NCBI GenBank assembly: GCA_003255065.1
Contig: QAOA01006962.1
Location: 379,069 to 443,068, forward strand
Direction: 5' to 3'
Origin: Cercis canadensis
Taxonomy: Eukaryota; Streptophyta; Magnoliopsida; Fabales; Fabaceae
Length of the DNA stretch: 64,000 nucleotides
Below, piece by piece: positions 10,091 through 23,160 of this stretch. The notes below the pieces were generated by a model. It ran no database searches. It worked only from the letters and a program-made list of their open reading frames with translations, and was not told the origin of the DNA. How positions within the stretch are numbered: the first letter of the stretch is position 1; the number at the start of each line of letters is the position of its first letter. A program made the position numbers and the translations under genes.

Positions 10091-11548
10091 CTCAGTGACA
10101 TTCAGATTACAAGCACGTTTGCCCCCTTTCTTTTCCCCAATTGAAGAACCCTAATTACAATTGCACGAAGGTTGAGAAATTTTGAAGGAGTTGAGTGAAG
10201 AAGCTAAGTCAGGGGGAGATTTGTTCGAAAGTTCGTTGTGAAATCGCAAGGAGGGAAGAAACAAAGAAACCCATTCGAAGGATCTTGTGCGAACAAGCAA
10301 GGGAAGGGCGATTTCAACGAATCCTTGCAAGGGCAATGGACTGGAGGAATTGGTTCCAGGAAGATGTTCCAGCTCATTATATATGCAAGTAAGGGAACGA
10401 TTTTCCTTTGTTTTTTTTGGGTTTTATGTTAGTTGTTTGCTTTATATATTGTAACTGAAGTGGTCCCCTGGTGTCTTGGTTGTGGGCATGTGCGATGGAC
10501 TAAAATATAGCTTATTCTTGTTCTTTAGTGAATTTTCCTTAGTGTGGATGTACTTTAGTGGTCCCTTGTTGTCTTGGTTGTTGCTTTTGTCAGCATGTTC
10601 TTCAATATGCCATTTTGACTGTGTTTCGAACATTGACAAAAGTTGGATTTTTGTTGAAGTGGTCCCCACCTTATAATGTCCTTAGTCTGCATGTGTTTTT
10701 GTATTGACCAAGCAAGTTTCATCTTGTACATCTTGCTGTTTTGATTGGTTAATCGAATAAAAGACCCATAATTTTGCTGATTTGATTTGTGAGGTTATAA
10801 TTTTGCATATCAGTATTAGTAATTATAAAGTTTAAAATTTGACTATTGAAGTGTAAGGAAGTTTAGAAAAGATGAAGGATTCCTGTTGCTAGGCTGGTCT
10901 ACCATCTAATGGGATTATACTTTTAAAAAAGAAAGCAATTACATGAATAGTAGTTTTGTATGAACTCCTTGGATACGCCCAATTCTAATTTCAAACTTTC
11001 CTCTTTGGAGTCTTGGATACTGTGCATTACCTCATATATTCTTATGGATAGTTTTTCTCTAATCCCTAAAAGAATCACATATTAGCTGGTTTTTTGTGAA
11101 TTCTGCACATAAACTCTTATTGGGATTAAATATTAAGAGGAACATATGACTACCCCTCTTTCTTAGACCCATAATTATCTATTCCTTCCTTTCAACATAA
11201 AATTGTAATTAAGTTGGTTAATTTTCTAATTAATGAATGTGATGCATCTTGGTTATATCATTTTGTCATGTTGTTAGAGATGGACACTTCAATAGAATGA
11301 CACCGCAAGGGTGACTACTTTTCAACAGTGACACCAATAGATATCCTTTTTGGGCTCTGCCTCAGAAGTTTGTCTTTTATTATCATTCAAGCATAAACTA
11401 ATAGATCCCTCATTTTTTATCTGTTTATCACTTGACAAAGATGATTGCATATTTGATGTTGGATACTAATATTTTTTTTCTTCTATTTTTCTTGTTCTGT
11501 GTCTTTATATATATTAGGCCCCATGCAACAAATTATTTTAGATTTGCC

Positions 11549-14500
11549 ATGCACCCTGGTGGGAGGTTTGTGACTGTTCCCAGCAACCAATATATAGGGG
11601 GAGAAGTTACTGAAACTTCAAATTTTGATCCTGATGAGGTGTCTTCAATAGAGGTCAAAAAAGAATTGGCAAAGTTAGGGTATAAGTCAGGAGTTAAGGT
11701 GTGGTTTAAGGTTCCAGGGAAGTCAATTGATGACGGTTTAAGGCCCTTAGAATGTGATTCTGATGTGCATGCGTTGCTGGAGGTTGTTAATGGTCATGAT
11801 GTCATCGACTTGTATATTCAGCATGACATTCAAACACTAGAAATTATATTTGAGGTGGGAATCTTGCTAGATAATGTGGTTGAGGGTTTAGAACAAGATT
11901 CTAGTAATGAAGAAGATAAGAGAATGGGTGAGGGTGGTGAGCATGAAAAAAAGATGAGGGAATGGCTGAGGGTGGTGAGCATGAAAAATATGAGGGAATG
12001 GCTGAGGGTGATGAGCATGAAAAATATGAAGGAATGGCTGAGGGAATGGCTGAAGGTGCTAAGAATTATGGTGACGATGACAGTCTAGGAGGTATTGACT
12101 TTAATGATCCCGAGTATAATGAGTATTGGGATTGGACTAGTATTTTGCCAAAGAGTACAGGGACTTCAGCAGAACACGTTCAAACAGAGGCAGAAACTCC
12201 TAAAAAACCATCAAATGATCCAAAAGGAAAGGAGAAAATTACAGAACTGGACTTGGATGACGATGAGGCTTATGACTCAAATTTTTTGGACACACCACCA
12301 TTATCGGATGATGACAGCTGCATAAGAAGGCCACGATTTCCAAAATTTAAGATGCCAAATGATGGGAGAAAAATTAAGTTTCAAGTTGGGTTGCAATTCA
12401 GTTCATTGAAGCTTGCTAAGGAAGCTGTTAAGGAATATGCACTAGCATTTCAGAAAGATGTGAAGCTGAAGAAGAATGACAAGAAACGGTTAGTGGTTCA
12501 ATGCAAAGATGGATGTCCTTTTTATTTGAGAATTAGTCAGGTGGTTGGTGGTAAGTGTTTTCAAGTGAAGACATATGTGGACAACCACACTTGTGCAAAG
12601 AGTTTAACAAATAGGCAAGCAACAACAAGAGTTTTGGCCAAGAAATTTATGGAGAAGGTGAGGAAAGAACCTGATGTGAAAACTGCCACAATTGTGACTG
12701 ATGCTCAAGAAAGGTGGAGCCTAAAATTATCTAAGTGGAGGGCTTATAGAGCTAAGAGGAAGGCTGCAGACATGGTTGAAGGAGCTGCAGATCAACAATA
12801 TGCTAATTTATGGAGTTAAGCATAGGAATTAAAGAGAAGTAATCCAGGTTCATCTGTATGGATTAAGGTGAATAGAGTTGCTGAAAAAGAATATCCAGTA
12901 TTCGAGAGGTTTTATGTATGCTTGAAAGCTTGTAAGGACTCTTTTTCACAATACTGTAGGCCTCTTATAGGACTTGATGGTTGCTTCTTGAAATGAGAGC
13001 ATGGTGGGCATTTGTTGTCAGCAATTGGTTCAGATGGAAACAATCAAATGTTTCCTATAGCATTTGCAGTGGTAGAGGCAGAAGAGGAGACTTGGGAGTG
13101 GTTTTTAGAGAAGTTATTAGCTGACTTGGGCACTGGAACTGAGAAGAATTGGTCATTCATCTCGGACCAGCAAAAGGTAATTACTTAAAATGAATATCAA
13201 TCTAATTTTTTCTTGTTATTTTAGTTGTTTTCTATTATTACATAAACAAACTTCTTTTGTGGTAGGGTTTGAAAAATGTCATCAACAAACTTGGTCCGTC
13301 AGTTGAACATAGAAATTGTTGTAAGCACATTTATGGCAATTTTGTGAAGGGTGGAAAGGGATTAAATGATGATGATGTGAAGACACAATTATTCATCACA
13401 GCCAGGGCTACAACTATATAATTGAATGGGAAAAAGAAATGTTAGAATTAGAAAAAATATCAGAGAAGTGTCATTCTCACATGTGCAAATTCAGACCACA
13501 AGTTTGGGCACGTTCTCATTTTAGTACCTTCAGTAAGTGTGATCTTCAAGTTAACAATATGTGTGAAGCATTCAACTAAGCTATTTTGGAGCATAGAAAC
13601 AAGCCGATTATCCAGTTGATTGAAGGGATAAGACTATACCTTATGGATAGGTTTATCAAGCAAAGAGAAAGGGGCCAAAGAGCAGTAGGACTCTTGTGTC
13701 CACAAATCAAATCAATTGTAAAAAAATTAGAAGATGATAGTGATGGTTGGCTTTCTAAGTGGGTTGGTGATCCAGAAGGAGCATTACATGAGGTTTCAAA
13801 ATTGCCAGACAAATATGTTGTGAATTTAAAGGAGAAGACATGTTCATGTAGAGGGTGGGATCTCACAGGTATCCCTTGTTGTCATGCAATTGCAACAATG
13901 TTATGGAATGATTATATAGTCGATGAAAATGTCCATGTAGCATACAGGTAATTTTCTTAATTCACTACCAATGTTTTTATTTCATATATATAGCCATTGA
14001 CTAATTCTGTTTTCTGCTTACTTGTAGAAGGGAGACCTTTGTTAAATGTTATACCAATTTCATTCAGCCAATTAATGGCCCTAAGCTTTGGCCAAGAGTT
14101 GACAAGGAACCCATTGCTCCTCCTCTCCTAAGAAGAGCTCCTCGTAGGCCAAAGGTGAATAGAAACAAAGCCAATGATGAGCCTACAAATCCTAACAAAC
14201 TTGGAAGACAATGCCGCACTGTCAAATGTAGGAAATGTGGCAATTTAGGCCACAATGCTAGAAGTTGTAAGGGCAAAACAAGAGCTGATAAAGAGATTCC
14301 TAAAGGAGGGAACAAGGTATATTTTCTCAACACATCTAAAATTTGGTCTTTAACATTATTTGATTGACTTTAACAATACTTTTTCCTTTACTTTGTGTTC
14401 TAGAAATTCAAGAAGAAGCAATCTGTTGGGATGGGGATAAACTTTGAGGACCCTAATTGGAAAATAAATGGGAAAAAAACCATGCTTGCTCCTACCAAAC

Positions 14501-14655
14501 AAAGACCAGCAAAGATGCAACCTAAAAAACCTAGCTGCTCACAGCCCCTACCATCACATGGACATAAAAATTCAACAGAACAGAGACCTGAAAGTGCATC
14601 ACAACCAGACTTCATGAAACTCGGTGGAAAAAGAAAATTTGACTTAGTAGAATGA
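11549..14655 (+). pseudogene. mudrA-type transposase of MULE1 (degenerate)
   Basis: ATG at 11549 starts MHPGGRFVTVPSNQ, the usual N-terminus of plant MULE transposases (a PB1-like region, with DDGLRPLECDSDV). Then come an acidic repeat region, a MuDR DNA-binding domain (FQVGLQFSSLKLAKEAVKEY to VKTYVDNHTC), the catalytic core (GLDGCFLK, SDGNNQMFPIAFAVVEAE, FISDQQK, then GLKNVINK and HRNCCKHIYGNF), a SWIM zinc finger (CSCRGWDLTGIPCCHA) and a zinc knuckle (CRKCGNLGHNARSC). Introns are inferred at 13177-13265, after 13947 and after about 14315. Lesions: a frameshift in an A-run near 11946-11953, TAA at 12817, TAG at 12823, TGA at 12994 and several more stops after 13420. The element can no longer mobilise itself. 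Confidence 0.93.
11924..12056 (+). repeat. 36-bp coding tandem repeat in MULE1 transposase
   Basis: About 3.5 units of GAGGGTGGTGAGCATGAAAA continued by TATGAGGGAATGGCT, encoding EGGEHEKYEGMA-like acidic repeats. The first unit has AAAAAAAGATG instead of AAAAATATG, and this is where the frame shifts. Confidence 0.8.
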
Positions 14656-15078
14656 AGTTCACAAAGGAGTGGGATGATTGGGAAGACAAAGAAAGACATC
14701 TAATTGGTACTTTAGGTTTACTGTACTTTTGTTTTGGAACCAAAATTATTATTTTGGATTTACTAAATTGGTACCTTAGTATTTTGGTTTAGGGTTGTTG
14801 TTTTGGTACAATATTCTGGTCCAAAATTGCTGCATTTTGGAGTTGTAAATTTGATGTGAAATTGTCAGAGTATTTGGCAAAGGATTTGAAATTTGACATT
14901 TTATTCATTTTCTTTGTTGGTTTACTTCGGAAGTTTAAGTTTGGCAAAGAATTACAATTTTAAACCTTAAATTGTCAATTTTCCCTTGAAATTAAGGTTC
15001 CCTTTCATCCCTTTTTGCAATTTAGGGTTCTAAATTGGGAAAAATGACCAAGCATTCTTTTTTTTTTTTGTTTATAAG

Positions 15079-15300
15079 GTTAGTTTTGGAAATTTAAAAG
15101 TCATGTGCATGTCACATGACTTAAATTAGCTGATTCAAATGCCAGGTCAGCACGTCTGTTTAATTTTAGACGGCTAATGGACGGAGGGACTAGAAATGTA
15201 ACTTTTGTTAAAATAGAAGGGTGAAATAGTTCACTTTTAAAGAAGGGGGACCAAATCGTTTACTTCATTAAAATAGGGGGACCAAAATTGCAATTAAGCC
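15079..15300 (-). repeat. MULE1 right terminal inverted repeat
   Basis: Reverse complement of 9868-10090. On the minus strand it starts GGCTTAATTGCAATTTTGGT, the same 20-base end as the MITE at 8842 except at one base. Confidence 0.93.
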
Positions 15301-17982
15301 ATTTAAAAAAGGTGTGGTAGATCCTTCAAGGCTGCTTTCCTCTTGGTCTAACGAAAAAGATTGCTGTAAATGGCGTGGAGTTCAATGCCACAACATAACA
15401 GGGAGAGTCACAGAGCTCAATCTCAATTTTAACTTCATCAGCCAGAATTATGTTGTAGAGCCATTGACAGGTGAAACCAACCTGTGTGTGCTTCAACTCG
15501 AATTTTTGAATTACTTGGACTTGGGTGATAATAACTTTATAGCTATTCATGATTCAGCAGATGAGAGGCTAAGATATCACAATTTATCACAGCTTACCTC
15601 TCAACATCCGAATACAAATACTTCTACCCAGCTCTTTTATCTTGATTTATCCTATAATAACCTTGAAATTGACAATGTTAGATGGCTTTCTCATATTCCT
15701 TCATTGAAATATCTCAACCTGATTGGCATTGATCTCCACAGAGAAATTGATTGGCTTCACTCAATGACTACCATGCTTCCTTCACTTTTAGAGTTAAGAT
15801 TAGGAGCATGTCATCTTGATTCTGTAAGTCCATCTCTTGCATATGTCAATTTCACTTCACTTACAGTGCTTGATCTTTCCTCCAATAATTTTCACTCCAA
15901 AGTACCTGAATGGGTGTTCAATATAAGTAATTGCCTTTCTTATCTTGACTTGAGTAGGAATTATTTTGATGGCATACCAGATTCCCTCTCACATCTCCAA
16001 AACTTGAAATATTTGGATTTGTCTGAGAACAATCTAAATGGAATTATCCCTAAATGGTTAGCCCAATACAAAAATCTCCAAGTACTTGATCTTTCGCACA
16101 ACTCTCTCCACGGTTCCATTCCTCCAGTTTTGGGAAATTTATCATCCTTAACTTATCTGGATATTAGCTACAACCACTTGAATGACAGTCTTCCAGAAAA
16201 TCTTCAGAAATTCTCAAGTTTAGAAGTATTTGATCTTTCGCTCAACTCTCTCCATGGTTCCATTCCTCCAGTTTTGGGAAATTTATCATCTTTAACTCTT
16301 TTGGATGTTAGCGACAACCACTTGAATGACAATCTTCTAGAAAGTTTTCAGAAACTCTCAAGTTTAGAGAGGTTAAAAGTTGGAGGAAATTCTTTGGCAG
16401 GAGTACTCTCTGAATCAAAATTTGCCAACCTCACAAGTTTAAAGGTGTTGGACTTGAGCTCATCGGCTTTCCTGTTTAATTTCAGTTCTGACTGGATTCC
16501 TCCTTTTCAACTTGAGGAAATAGTTCTGAGATCTTCTATTTTGGTTCCGAAATTTCCTACATGGTTATATGCACACAGATTTCTCAATACTCTAGATATT
16601 TCCAGCTGAAGAATTTCATTTGTTATTCATGACAAGTTCTGGAACTTTGTATCAAATATCACTGAACTTCTCGATATATCCAACAACTCAATCAATGGGG
16701 ACATATCAAATCTGGTGCTAAACCCAAACTCGATAGATCTAACATCAAATAAATTCACGGGTGGGTTACCACGTATCACACCAAATGTCAGTGAATTCTT
16801 TGCACGGAACAACTCCTTCACAGGACCCATTTCTCCTTCGTTATGTGGCACTGGTCGTCTAATGTTTTTGGATTTGTCATACAATCTTTTATCTGGAGAA
16901 CTTCCTGATTGCTGGACGAAGAATTCGATATTGGGGTTCATTAACTTGGGAAGAAATAATCTCACAGGTAGAATTCCTCATTCAATGGGCTCATTATCCT
17001 TAATTGAGTCATTCCATTTGTATGACAATAGCTTCTTCGGAGATATACCTTCGTCATTGCAAAATTGGAATAAATTGAGATTTCTCAATCTAGGCGGAAA
17101 TCAATTTCAGGAAGTATACCAAGCTGGATGACACAGAGTATAATCGCTATCCGGTTGAGAGGCAACCAATTTAGTGGCAGTATTCCACCAGAGATTTGCC
17201 AGCTTTCTTCTCTCGTTATGTTAGATCTTGCTGATAATAGGCTATCAGGACCCATACCCCAATGCCTTTATAATTTGACTGCCATGCAAAATGGAAGCAC
17301 TTTTGAGATCGGTCCCCTTCTTCATCCAAACTCCCCAGAGGAATTTCCAAACAGTTTTATGTTTCAGACGAAAGGCATAGAATTAGAATACCATTTCAAT
17401 TTTACGAATTGGTGGCGGCTTGTTGACCTTTCAAAAAACAATGTGGTTGGATCTATCCCACCTGAATTATTTAATCTTGTTGGATTAACATCCTTGAACT
17501 TGTCTCAAAATCAATTGAGAGGAAAGATACCAGTAGAGATTGGTCAAATAAAAAATTTGGAATCACTAGATTTCTCAATGAATCAACTTTCTGGTGAAAT
17601 TCTTCAAGCCATCTCAGGTTTGTCTTTTCTCAGTTATTTGAACTTATCATTCAACTATTTTACAGGAAAAATCCCAACAGGGACCCAACTTCAAAGTTTT
17701 GACGCAAGTTGCTATATTGGAAACCTTAAACTTTGTGGAGCTCCCTTAAAGAACTGCACACAAGGGAAACAACCTGTTGACATATTCAATGCAAAAGATG
17801 AAGATGAATTTTTGTCATGCTTCTATCTTGGCATGGGAGTTGGATTTGCCATTGGTTTTTGGGGAATTTCTGCAGCCCTCTTTTTCAACAGGGCATGGAG
17901 GCATGCTTATTTCAGGTTTCTTGATGATATTAAAGAACAATTTTATCTCAAAGTGCTGCTAACAATGAACTTCTTCCGTTGA

Positions 17983-19990
17983 AAGCTGCTATTGTACTGG
18001 TAAGCAATACGAAAACTGCTTTTTTTTTTTTTAAGCATATAATTTAACATTTTCTGTTACTGTTTAATATTTTTTTTCCCTTTCAAAGTACTGATATAAA
18101 TTATGAAAATAAAGAAGACTTTTATTTTAGTCTAGTGGAGGCTACACAACAGGATATAACTTATCTCTTCTCAAAATCTCACCTCATCCGCTCTCAGTGA
18201 GATTTAAGCCCAATACCTCTATGATGAAATACCAAGTACTCAATTACTAGAGTGTCCTCTTAAGAATATAAAAGTCTTTTATTGAATGGAACTTAACTTA
18301 AAATTTTCAATTCTGATCCTTTGTTATACATAGATAATTTACATAACTATAGGATGTATTTTATGCTTAAGCATATGTTTTGTGCATGCTAAAATTGTAT
18401 TATGGCACACATATATACAAATTTGACAACCCGTTTTGTCCATCTCATGAGAAGAATGAGTCCCAAAAATGCCGATCAAAGTGCTATAAGAAGAAACAGA
18501 GGATGCACTTGCGATATCAAGCAAAGTTGTTTCTCATGCACCAATTGCTGAACATCTATCAACTACGGAGGAAGCTTAGTGATGCACTTGGGATACCTTA
18601 GTAATGCTGCTTGTTTAAACTTTAAAACTTTACTTAATTAATATGCACTGTATACTTAATCAGGTCCAAGTGGAGATGGAGCATTCTTCAAAAGGTGATT
18701 TTGGATCAGCATTGCCAGAGGCCACAAGTTGGTGTTAATTATGAAAGATAGTGGAGTGAAGCTTGCCTTCTTTATCTTTTTTCTTTTTCATGATGTATAG
18801 TGAAGATTGCTTTTAAGTCCAGCCTTATGTTTATATAAGTTACCTTTTTTTTTTTTTTTATGTGTGAATAAGTTACATCTAAGCCACTAATTATAATTTA
18901 GTGGTAAGGGGTTTAGACAATTTATGAAATGTCTTATGTCCAAATAAATCTTAACCCATATGCTTTTTTCATGTGTGTTCTGTAAATCACTTGAAGGTGT
19001 AATACATGTATTTGTTTGAGGAAGCTCTTGGGGGCAATAGGCTATGAACACCTTAGCATAGTGAAAACAAGTTGTAGGAGCCAGTGGAGAGAAGGCATGT
19101 GGCCACCTAAAAAAGGTGATGCCCTCTATTGCTTGCCCATGGAGGTCACCTTAATATATTCATGGCTCTGTTTGTTTTTTTGGAAAATAAAAAAGTTAAA
19201 AGAAAATATTTTCCAAACAAAATTTATATTTCAAAATTAATTTATACAGTTGTTTTGTTAAGATATTTTCCATGAAAATTAATTTTTCTTTATTAAAAGA
19301 TTTTTTTTTAACATTTCAGATATTTGGCCTGCATTAAAATATTTTGGCCCAATAAAATTGTTCATCCCCAATGTCCATCAAGCCCAAAAAAAAANCCATC
19401 AAGCCAAAAAAAAAAAAAAAAAAAAAAACTCTCCCCTCATCTCATGAACGGTCCAACTAACTCCATATGTCAAAGGTATTGATACTTGAATCTGAAATCC
19501 AGGTATAGCAGAGCTGGCCCTAAACATATTTAAGGTAGTCTCATTAACATTACTAATTGGGAAAACTTTTATCTTCATTAGTATTTTTGTCTTCCTAGTT
19601 TGAACAAAAATTCAAATGAGTCCTCCTTGTTCCAATTTCTCAATTGGACCAATTCTGTCCAATTTGTAACTCCTGTTAGGTTGAGTTTGATGATGTGACC
19701 GTTTACTTATAGTGATGACATATCACTGGCAGTGCTGACGTGGCATGTAAGCTGAATGGAAAATGGTTCATTTGCATGACTATTTTGTCACAAGTTCATA
19801 AAAATTTAGTAAATATAATCAACAAATTAATATAACAAGAATAAAATCATAGAATTAGTGATACAGATTTATATGACAGTGATTCCATTCGCTGGAAGAA
19901 GTAATTAAATAACAGTCATCATAAGACAAACTGTGTACTTGAAGCTATTCTGTACTTGAAGCTAGTTAAACAAAGTCTTACTGTGTAAGA
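17983..19990. other. RLP2 3' flank and spacer to the LRR kinase
   Basis: Collinear with the RLP1 flank (1597-3860), including the 3'-UTR intron signals and the block at 19500-19800. It contains poly-T near 18850 and poly-A near 19410. A single N at 19395 is flanked on both sides by CCATCAAGCC followed by A-runs, again suggesting an unmerged contig overlap. No gene is seen. Confidence 0.6.
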
Positions 19991-19997
19991 AATCTCA

Positions 19998-22900
19998 TCA
20001 AAACACTTCCATCCTTTGAGGAACTGGAGTTTTAATGACCTGCAGAATTTGCACCACTTCTGCCATTGTGGGTCTGCTAGAAGGAATTTGAGAGGTGCAC
20101 ACCATTGCTAGCTTGAGAACTGGCAATACTTCATCTTCTGGGTATTCACTCATGCTTGGATCCACACAATCCAACACATTCCCTTGTTCAAGCAACACCT
20201 TCACATGATCATTCAGTATCAACACATTGTCTTCTCCATACTCCACTGGCCTCCTACCTGTCACGAGCTCGAGGATCATCACCCCAAAGCCATATATATC
20301 GCATTTCTCATTGATCCTTAAGCTTTGACATGCCAATTCTGGTGCCACATATCCTAATGCACTCTGAAACCTGTTGCTCATTACATGTCTATCAAGCTTT
20401 ATTAGGAGACGCGCCAATCCAAAATCAGAGATCTTGGGGTTGAAATTCTCGTCAAGTAGAATATTGCTTGGCTTTATGTTGTAGTGAATGATTGATGGAC
20501 GGAATGAATGGTGCAAATGGGCAAGTCCCTTTGCAGTTCCAAGCAAAATTTTGAACCTATTAGCCCAAGAAAGAGGTGGACTTGAAGGAAGCCTGTCATG
20601 TAGCCTGGCTTGTAAGCTACCATTTGGTGCATACTCTGTCACCAACAGCTGCATTTGAGGAGTCCAATAGTATCCTTTCAATGCAATTAAATTTGGGTGC
20701 CTTGCTTTGCCTAAAATTCGAACTTCCCTATCAAAATCTTCTGGATATTGAATTATATTTGAGGTAACAAGCTTTTTAACGGCTACCATTCTACCTTGTG
20801 ATCCCGATGAAACTTTGTAAACTGTTCCAAAAACTCCTTCTCCAATCTCAGATGCCTTGTTGAGCAAGGATTCAGGATTGCTGATCCAATCGAGAGAGGA
20901 GCGCGAATCAAACAGAATCAGCTTCCCTGTGGGTGGACACCCTGATCTTGAAGAGCTTGAGCACATGCTTTCCAAGGCATTATCCACAAATGCTAGCCTT
21001 CTCCTTACAGAAAGATTGAGTAGGCTAATAGCAATCACTCCTAAAACGATAACAAAAGCTGCTGAGATTGCTACAATAGCAGAAACACTAAGGAACCTGT
21101 GGCGATGAATTGAGCTTGGCATAGAAGTTTCATTTCTTTGCCTATAAGGACCCATCTGGTTGTTATAGGCATTTGGATCCAGTACTAGAGGCTTTGGCAC
21201 ATTCATCTTACATGGACCCTTTAGCAAGGGTGAGCAAAGACCCAAATTTCCTTCCAATGAACTTTTGTCCAAGTTGGGGAAAACACTACCTGTAGGAAGC
21301 CTTCCTGTGAGCCTGTTATATGATATATTCACAGCAAGAAGATTTTGAAGCATCCCAAGCTCTTGTGGTAACTCTCCACTTAGTTCATTGAACTCCAATT
21401 TGAGGATTTTGAGCTTGTTTAACTTTGAAATGGATTTGGGAATTGTACCAGTCAAATTATTGTGGCTCAAACTCCTGCAACAAAAATAGATATGAATAAT
21501 TAGTCTCTTTCAAAACACATGCACAGAATTTTATTAGTACTTAAGAAATGCAAGACTTACAGCAAGTATAGAGATGTGCAATTCCCAATCTCTTGTGGAA
21601 TAGATCCTCTCAATGAATTTCCATCAAGTTGAAGAATGGCCAATCTATCTGAATCACATATGTAATCTGGAATTGAACCATACAACGCGCTGTTTCGAAG
21701 GTCTAAAACTGTTAGATTCTGAAGGAGACCCAATTCTGGAGGCATTTGAGATTGAAGATCATTCCAAGACAGATTCAAGTATTTTAGTTTTGAAACAAGA
21801 CCCATTTCTGCAGGGATCTTCCCCTTAAGATGGTTTTGGGAAAGATCCAATTTTTTAAGAGTTTCAAAGAGCCTGCTTGAGCCTGCTGGTATTGAACCTG
21901 TTAGCTCATTATGTGACAAGTCTATTTCCTCCAATCCTAGGCCAAACAGTCCCTCTGGTATGCTACCAGTGAAGCTATTACCCCTAAGCCGGATCACCGA
22001 TACCTTAGTACACGAAACCAGTGACAATGGAATGCTCCCCACAAGCTTGTTATTTGAAAGACTAAGATAACTCAGTGATCTCAGTTCCCCAATTGAAAAT
22101 GGGATGCTTCCAAAGAACTCATTGTTTGAGAGTTCTAGGTATTCCAGGCTTGTCATGTTACCAATCCACTGAGGAAACTCACTGGAAAACAAATTATTTG
22201 ATGCCCTCAAATATGTCAAAGAATTAAGCCTCGCAAGTGATTCTGGCAATGCTTCACTAAACAGATTATAACCAAAATCCAACCTATTTAAATGCAGGCA
22301 GAGTCCAATATCAGAGGGTAATGGTCCTGAGAAGTGATTATTCTCTAATAACATCTCTTTCAAGTTATGTATGGCTGATATTCCATTAGGCACATATCCA
22401 GATAAGGCATTGTTGGACAGATCCAAACTCCTAAGCCTTTTCAATGACCAAATCCCAATAAAGTCTACATTACCCGCGAAGCGATTATTCGAAAGATTAA
22501 GGCTATTCAATGAGATGCATCTAGACAGTGAACTAGGAATTGGCCCTTCAAACATGTTCCTAGCTAAAGAAAGGTAATGAAGGGAAACACAGTTGTCAAA
22601 CAAATTCTCAGGCACCGTTCCTGAGAAAGAGTTCTCTGAAAGATCAAGAAATCTTATTGAACTCATGTTCACTAGAGAAGTGGGAATGGGGCCAGAAAAA
22701 CTGTTGTGACTAAGGTTTAGTCTCTCAAGACTCCCAGAAAGAGCAAGTTGAGGACTAATAGTCCCAGTTAAATTGTTATGAGAAAGAGACAGTACCTTGA
22801 GACGTGCCAACTTCTCAAGCCCTCTTCCTATTTTCCCAGATAAGCCTAAGCCATCCAATGAAACTTCTGAAACTCCTCCATTCACAGGGTTGCATTGTAT

Positions 22901-23125
22901 AAATTGCCAAGAACATGGGTTCACGTCGTCTTCGCTCCACGAAGCAAGATAAGAAGAAGGGTCATGGAGGTCTGATTTGAACACAATCAGGCCAAGAACA
23001 TCATCATTCAGCTGAACAGTTACACCACCATTGTCTCCTAAACAAGTCAGAAAATAAGAAAATGAAACCAGCAAACATACAAGTGATTGGAGAAACCCAT
23101 AACCAAAACCAAAACTGTTCTTCAT
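19998..23125 (-). CDS. LRR receptor-like kinase, At3g28040-like, probably catalytically weak or inactive
   Basis: Two exons: 23125-21561 and 21474-19998, with GT (21560-21559) and AG (21476-21475) splice sites joining in frame to 1,013 residues. The order is signal peptide (MKNSFGFGYGFLQSLVCLLV), an N-cap with DDVLGLIVFKSDLHDPSSYL and PCSW, about 20 LRRs, a membrane helix at roughly 650-675 (FLSVSAIVAISAAFVIVLGV) and a kinase domain. The glycine loop (GEGVFGTVYKV) and VAVKK lysine are present, and the DFG motif is intact (SDFGLARL). The catalytic loop reads HYNIKPSNILL: the HRD aspartate is replaced by Asn. This agrees with the Arabidopsis relative At3g28040, annotated as probably inactive and of nearly the same length. 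It would act at the plasma membrane, perhaps by scaffolding. The frame is undamaged. Confidence 0.93.
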
Positions 23126-23160
23126 TGTTTTGTTTTTCTTTTTCTTCTCTCAAAGGATGA

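Larger units (their letters stand above)
9868..15300 (+). mobile_element. MULE1: Mutator-like element with mudrA-type pseudogene, 5,433 bp
   Basis: The element is bounded by a perfect 9-bp target duplication ATTTAAAAA (9859-9867 and 15301-15309) and by terminal inverted repeats of about 222 bp. It carries one transposase gene, now degenerate, in the same direction as the interrupted RLP2. The region between the left repeat and the coding exon (10091-11548) holds a probable leader: a purine-rich, open stretch near 10150-10390, then AT-rich DNA and an acceptor-like TATTAG at 11518. No second gene is visible between 14656 and 15078. Confidence 0.95.
9725..17982 (+). pseudogene. RLP2: EIX-type LRR receptor-like protein broken by a MULE, a stop and a frameshift
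   Basis: The first segment (9725-9867) starts MMVRFSSQIVLFLLWFLCG, a signal peptide, and continues to the LRR N-cap (NGRDQEVLLQFKK). MULE1 follows, and the frame resumes at 15310 with GVVDPSRLLSSW and CCKWRGVQC. Joining across one copy of the 9-bp target duplication gives an uninterrupted N-cap. About 25 LRRs follow. A TGA at 16607-16609 stands where RLP1 has TCA (Ser), and one T is missing near 17105-17107 (three T against four in RLP1), shifting the frame until the open stretch at 17128-17982, which holds the last LRRs, the C-cap, the membrane helix and YFRF/YLKV tail motifs. Without these lesions the length would be that of a full EIX-class receptor. Loss of function is near certain. Confidence 0.95.

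Noticed and set aside
10195..10432. Overlapping basic open frames (MKKLSQGEICSKVRCEIARR) in MULE1
   Set aside because: No recognised domain, and more than one frame is open over the same purine-rich stretch. More likely a leader exon of the transposase gene.
15314..16609. Separate 431-residue receptor gene starting at the GTG/MVDPSRLL
   Set aside because: It is the second part of RLP2 after MULE1. The real start is at 9725 and there is no ATG at 15314.
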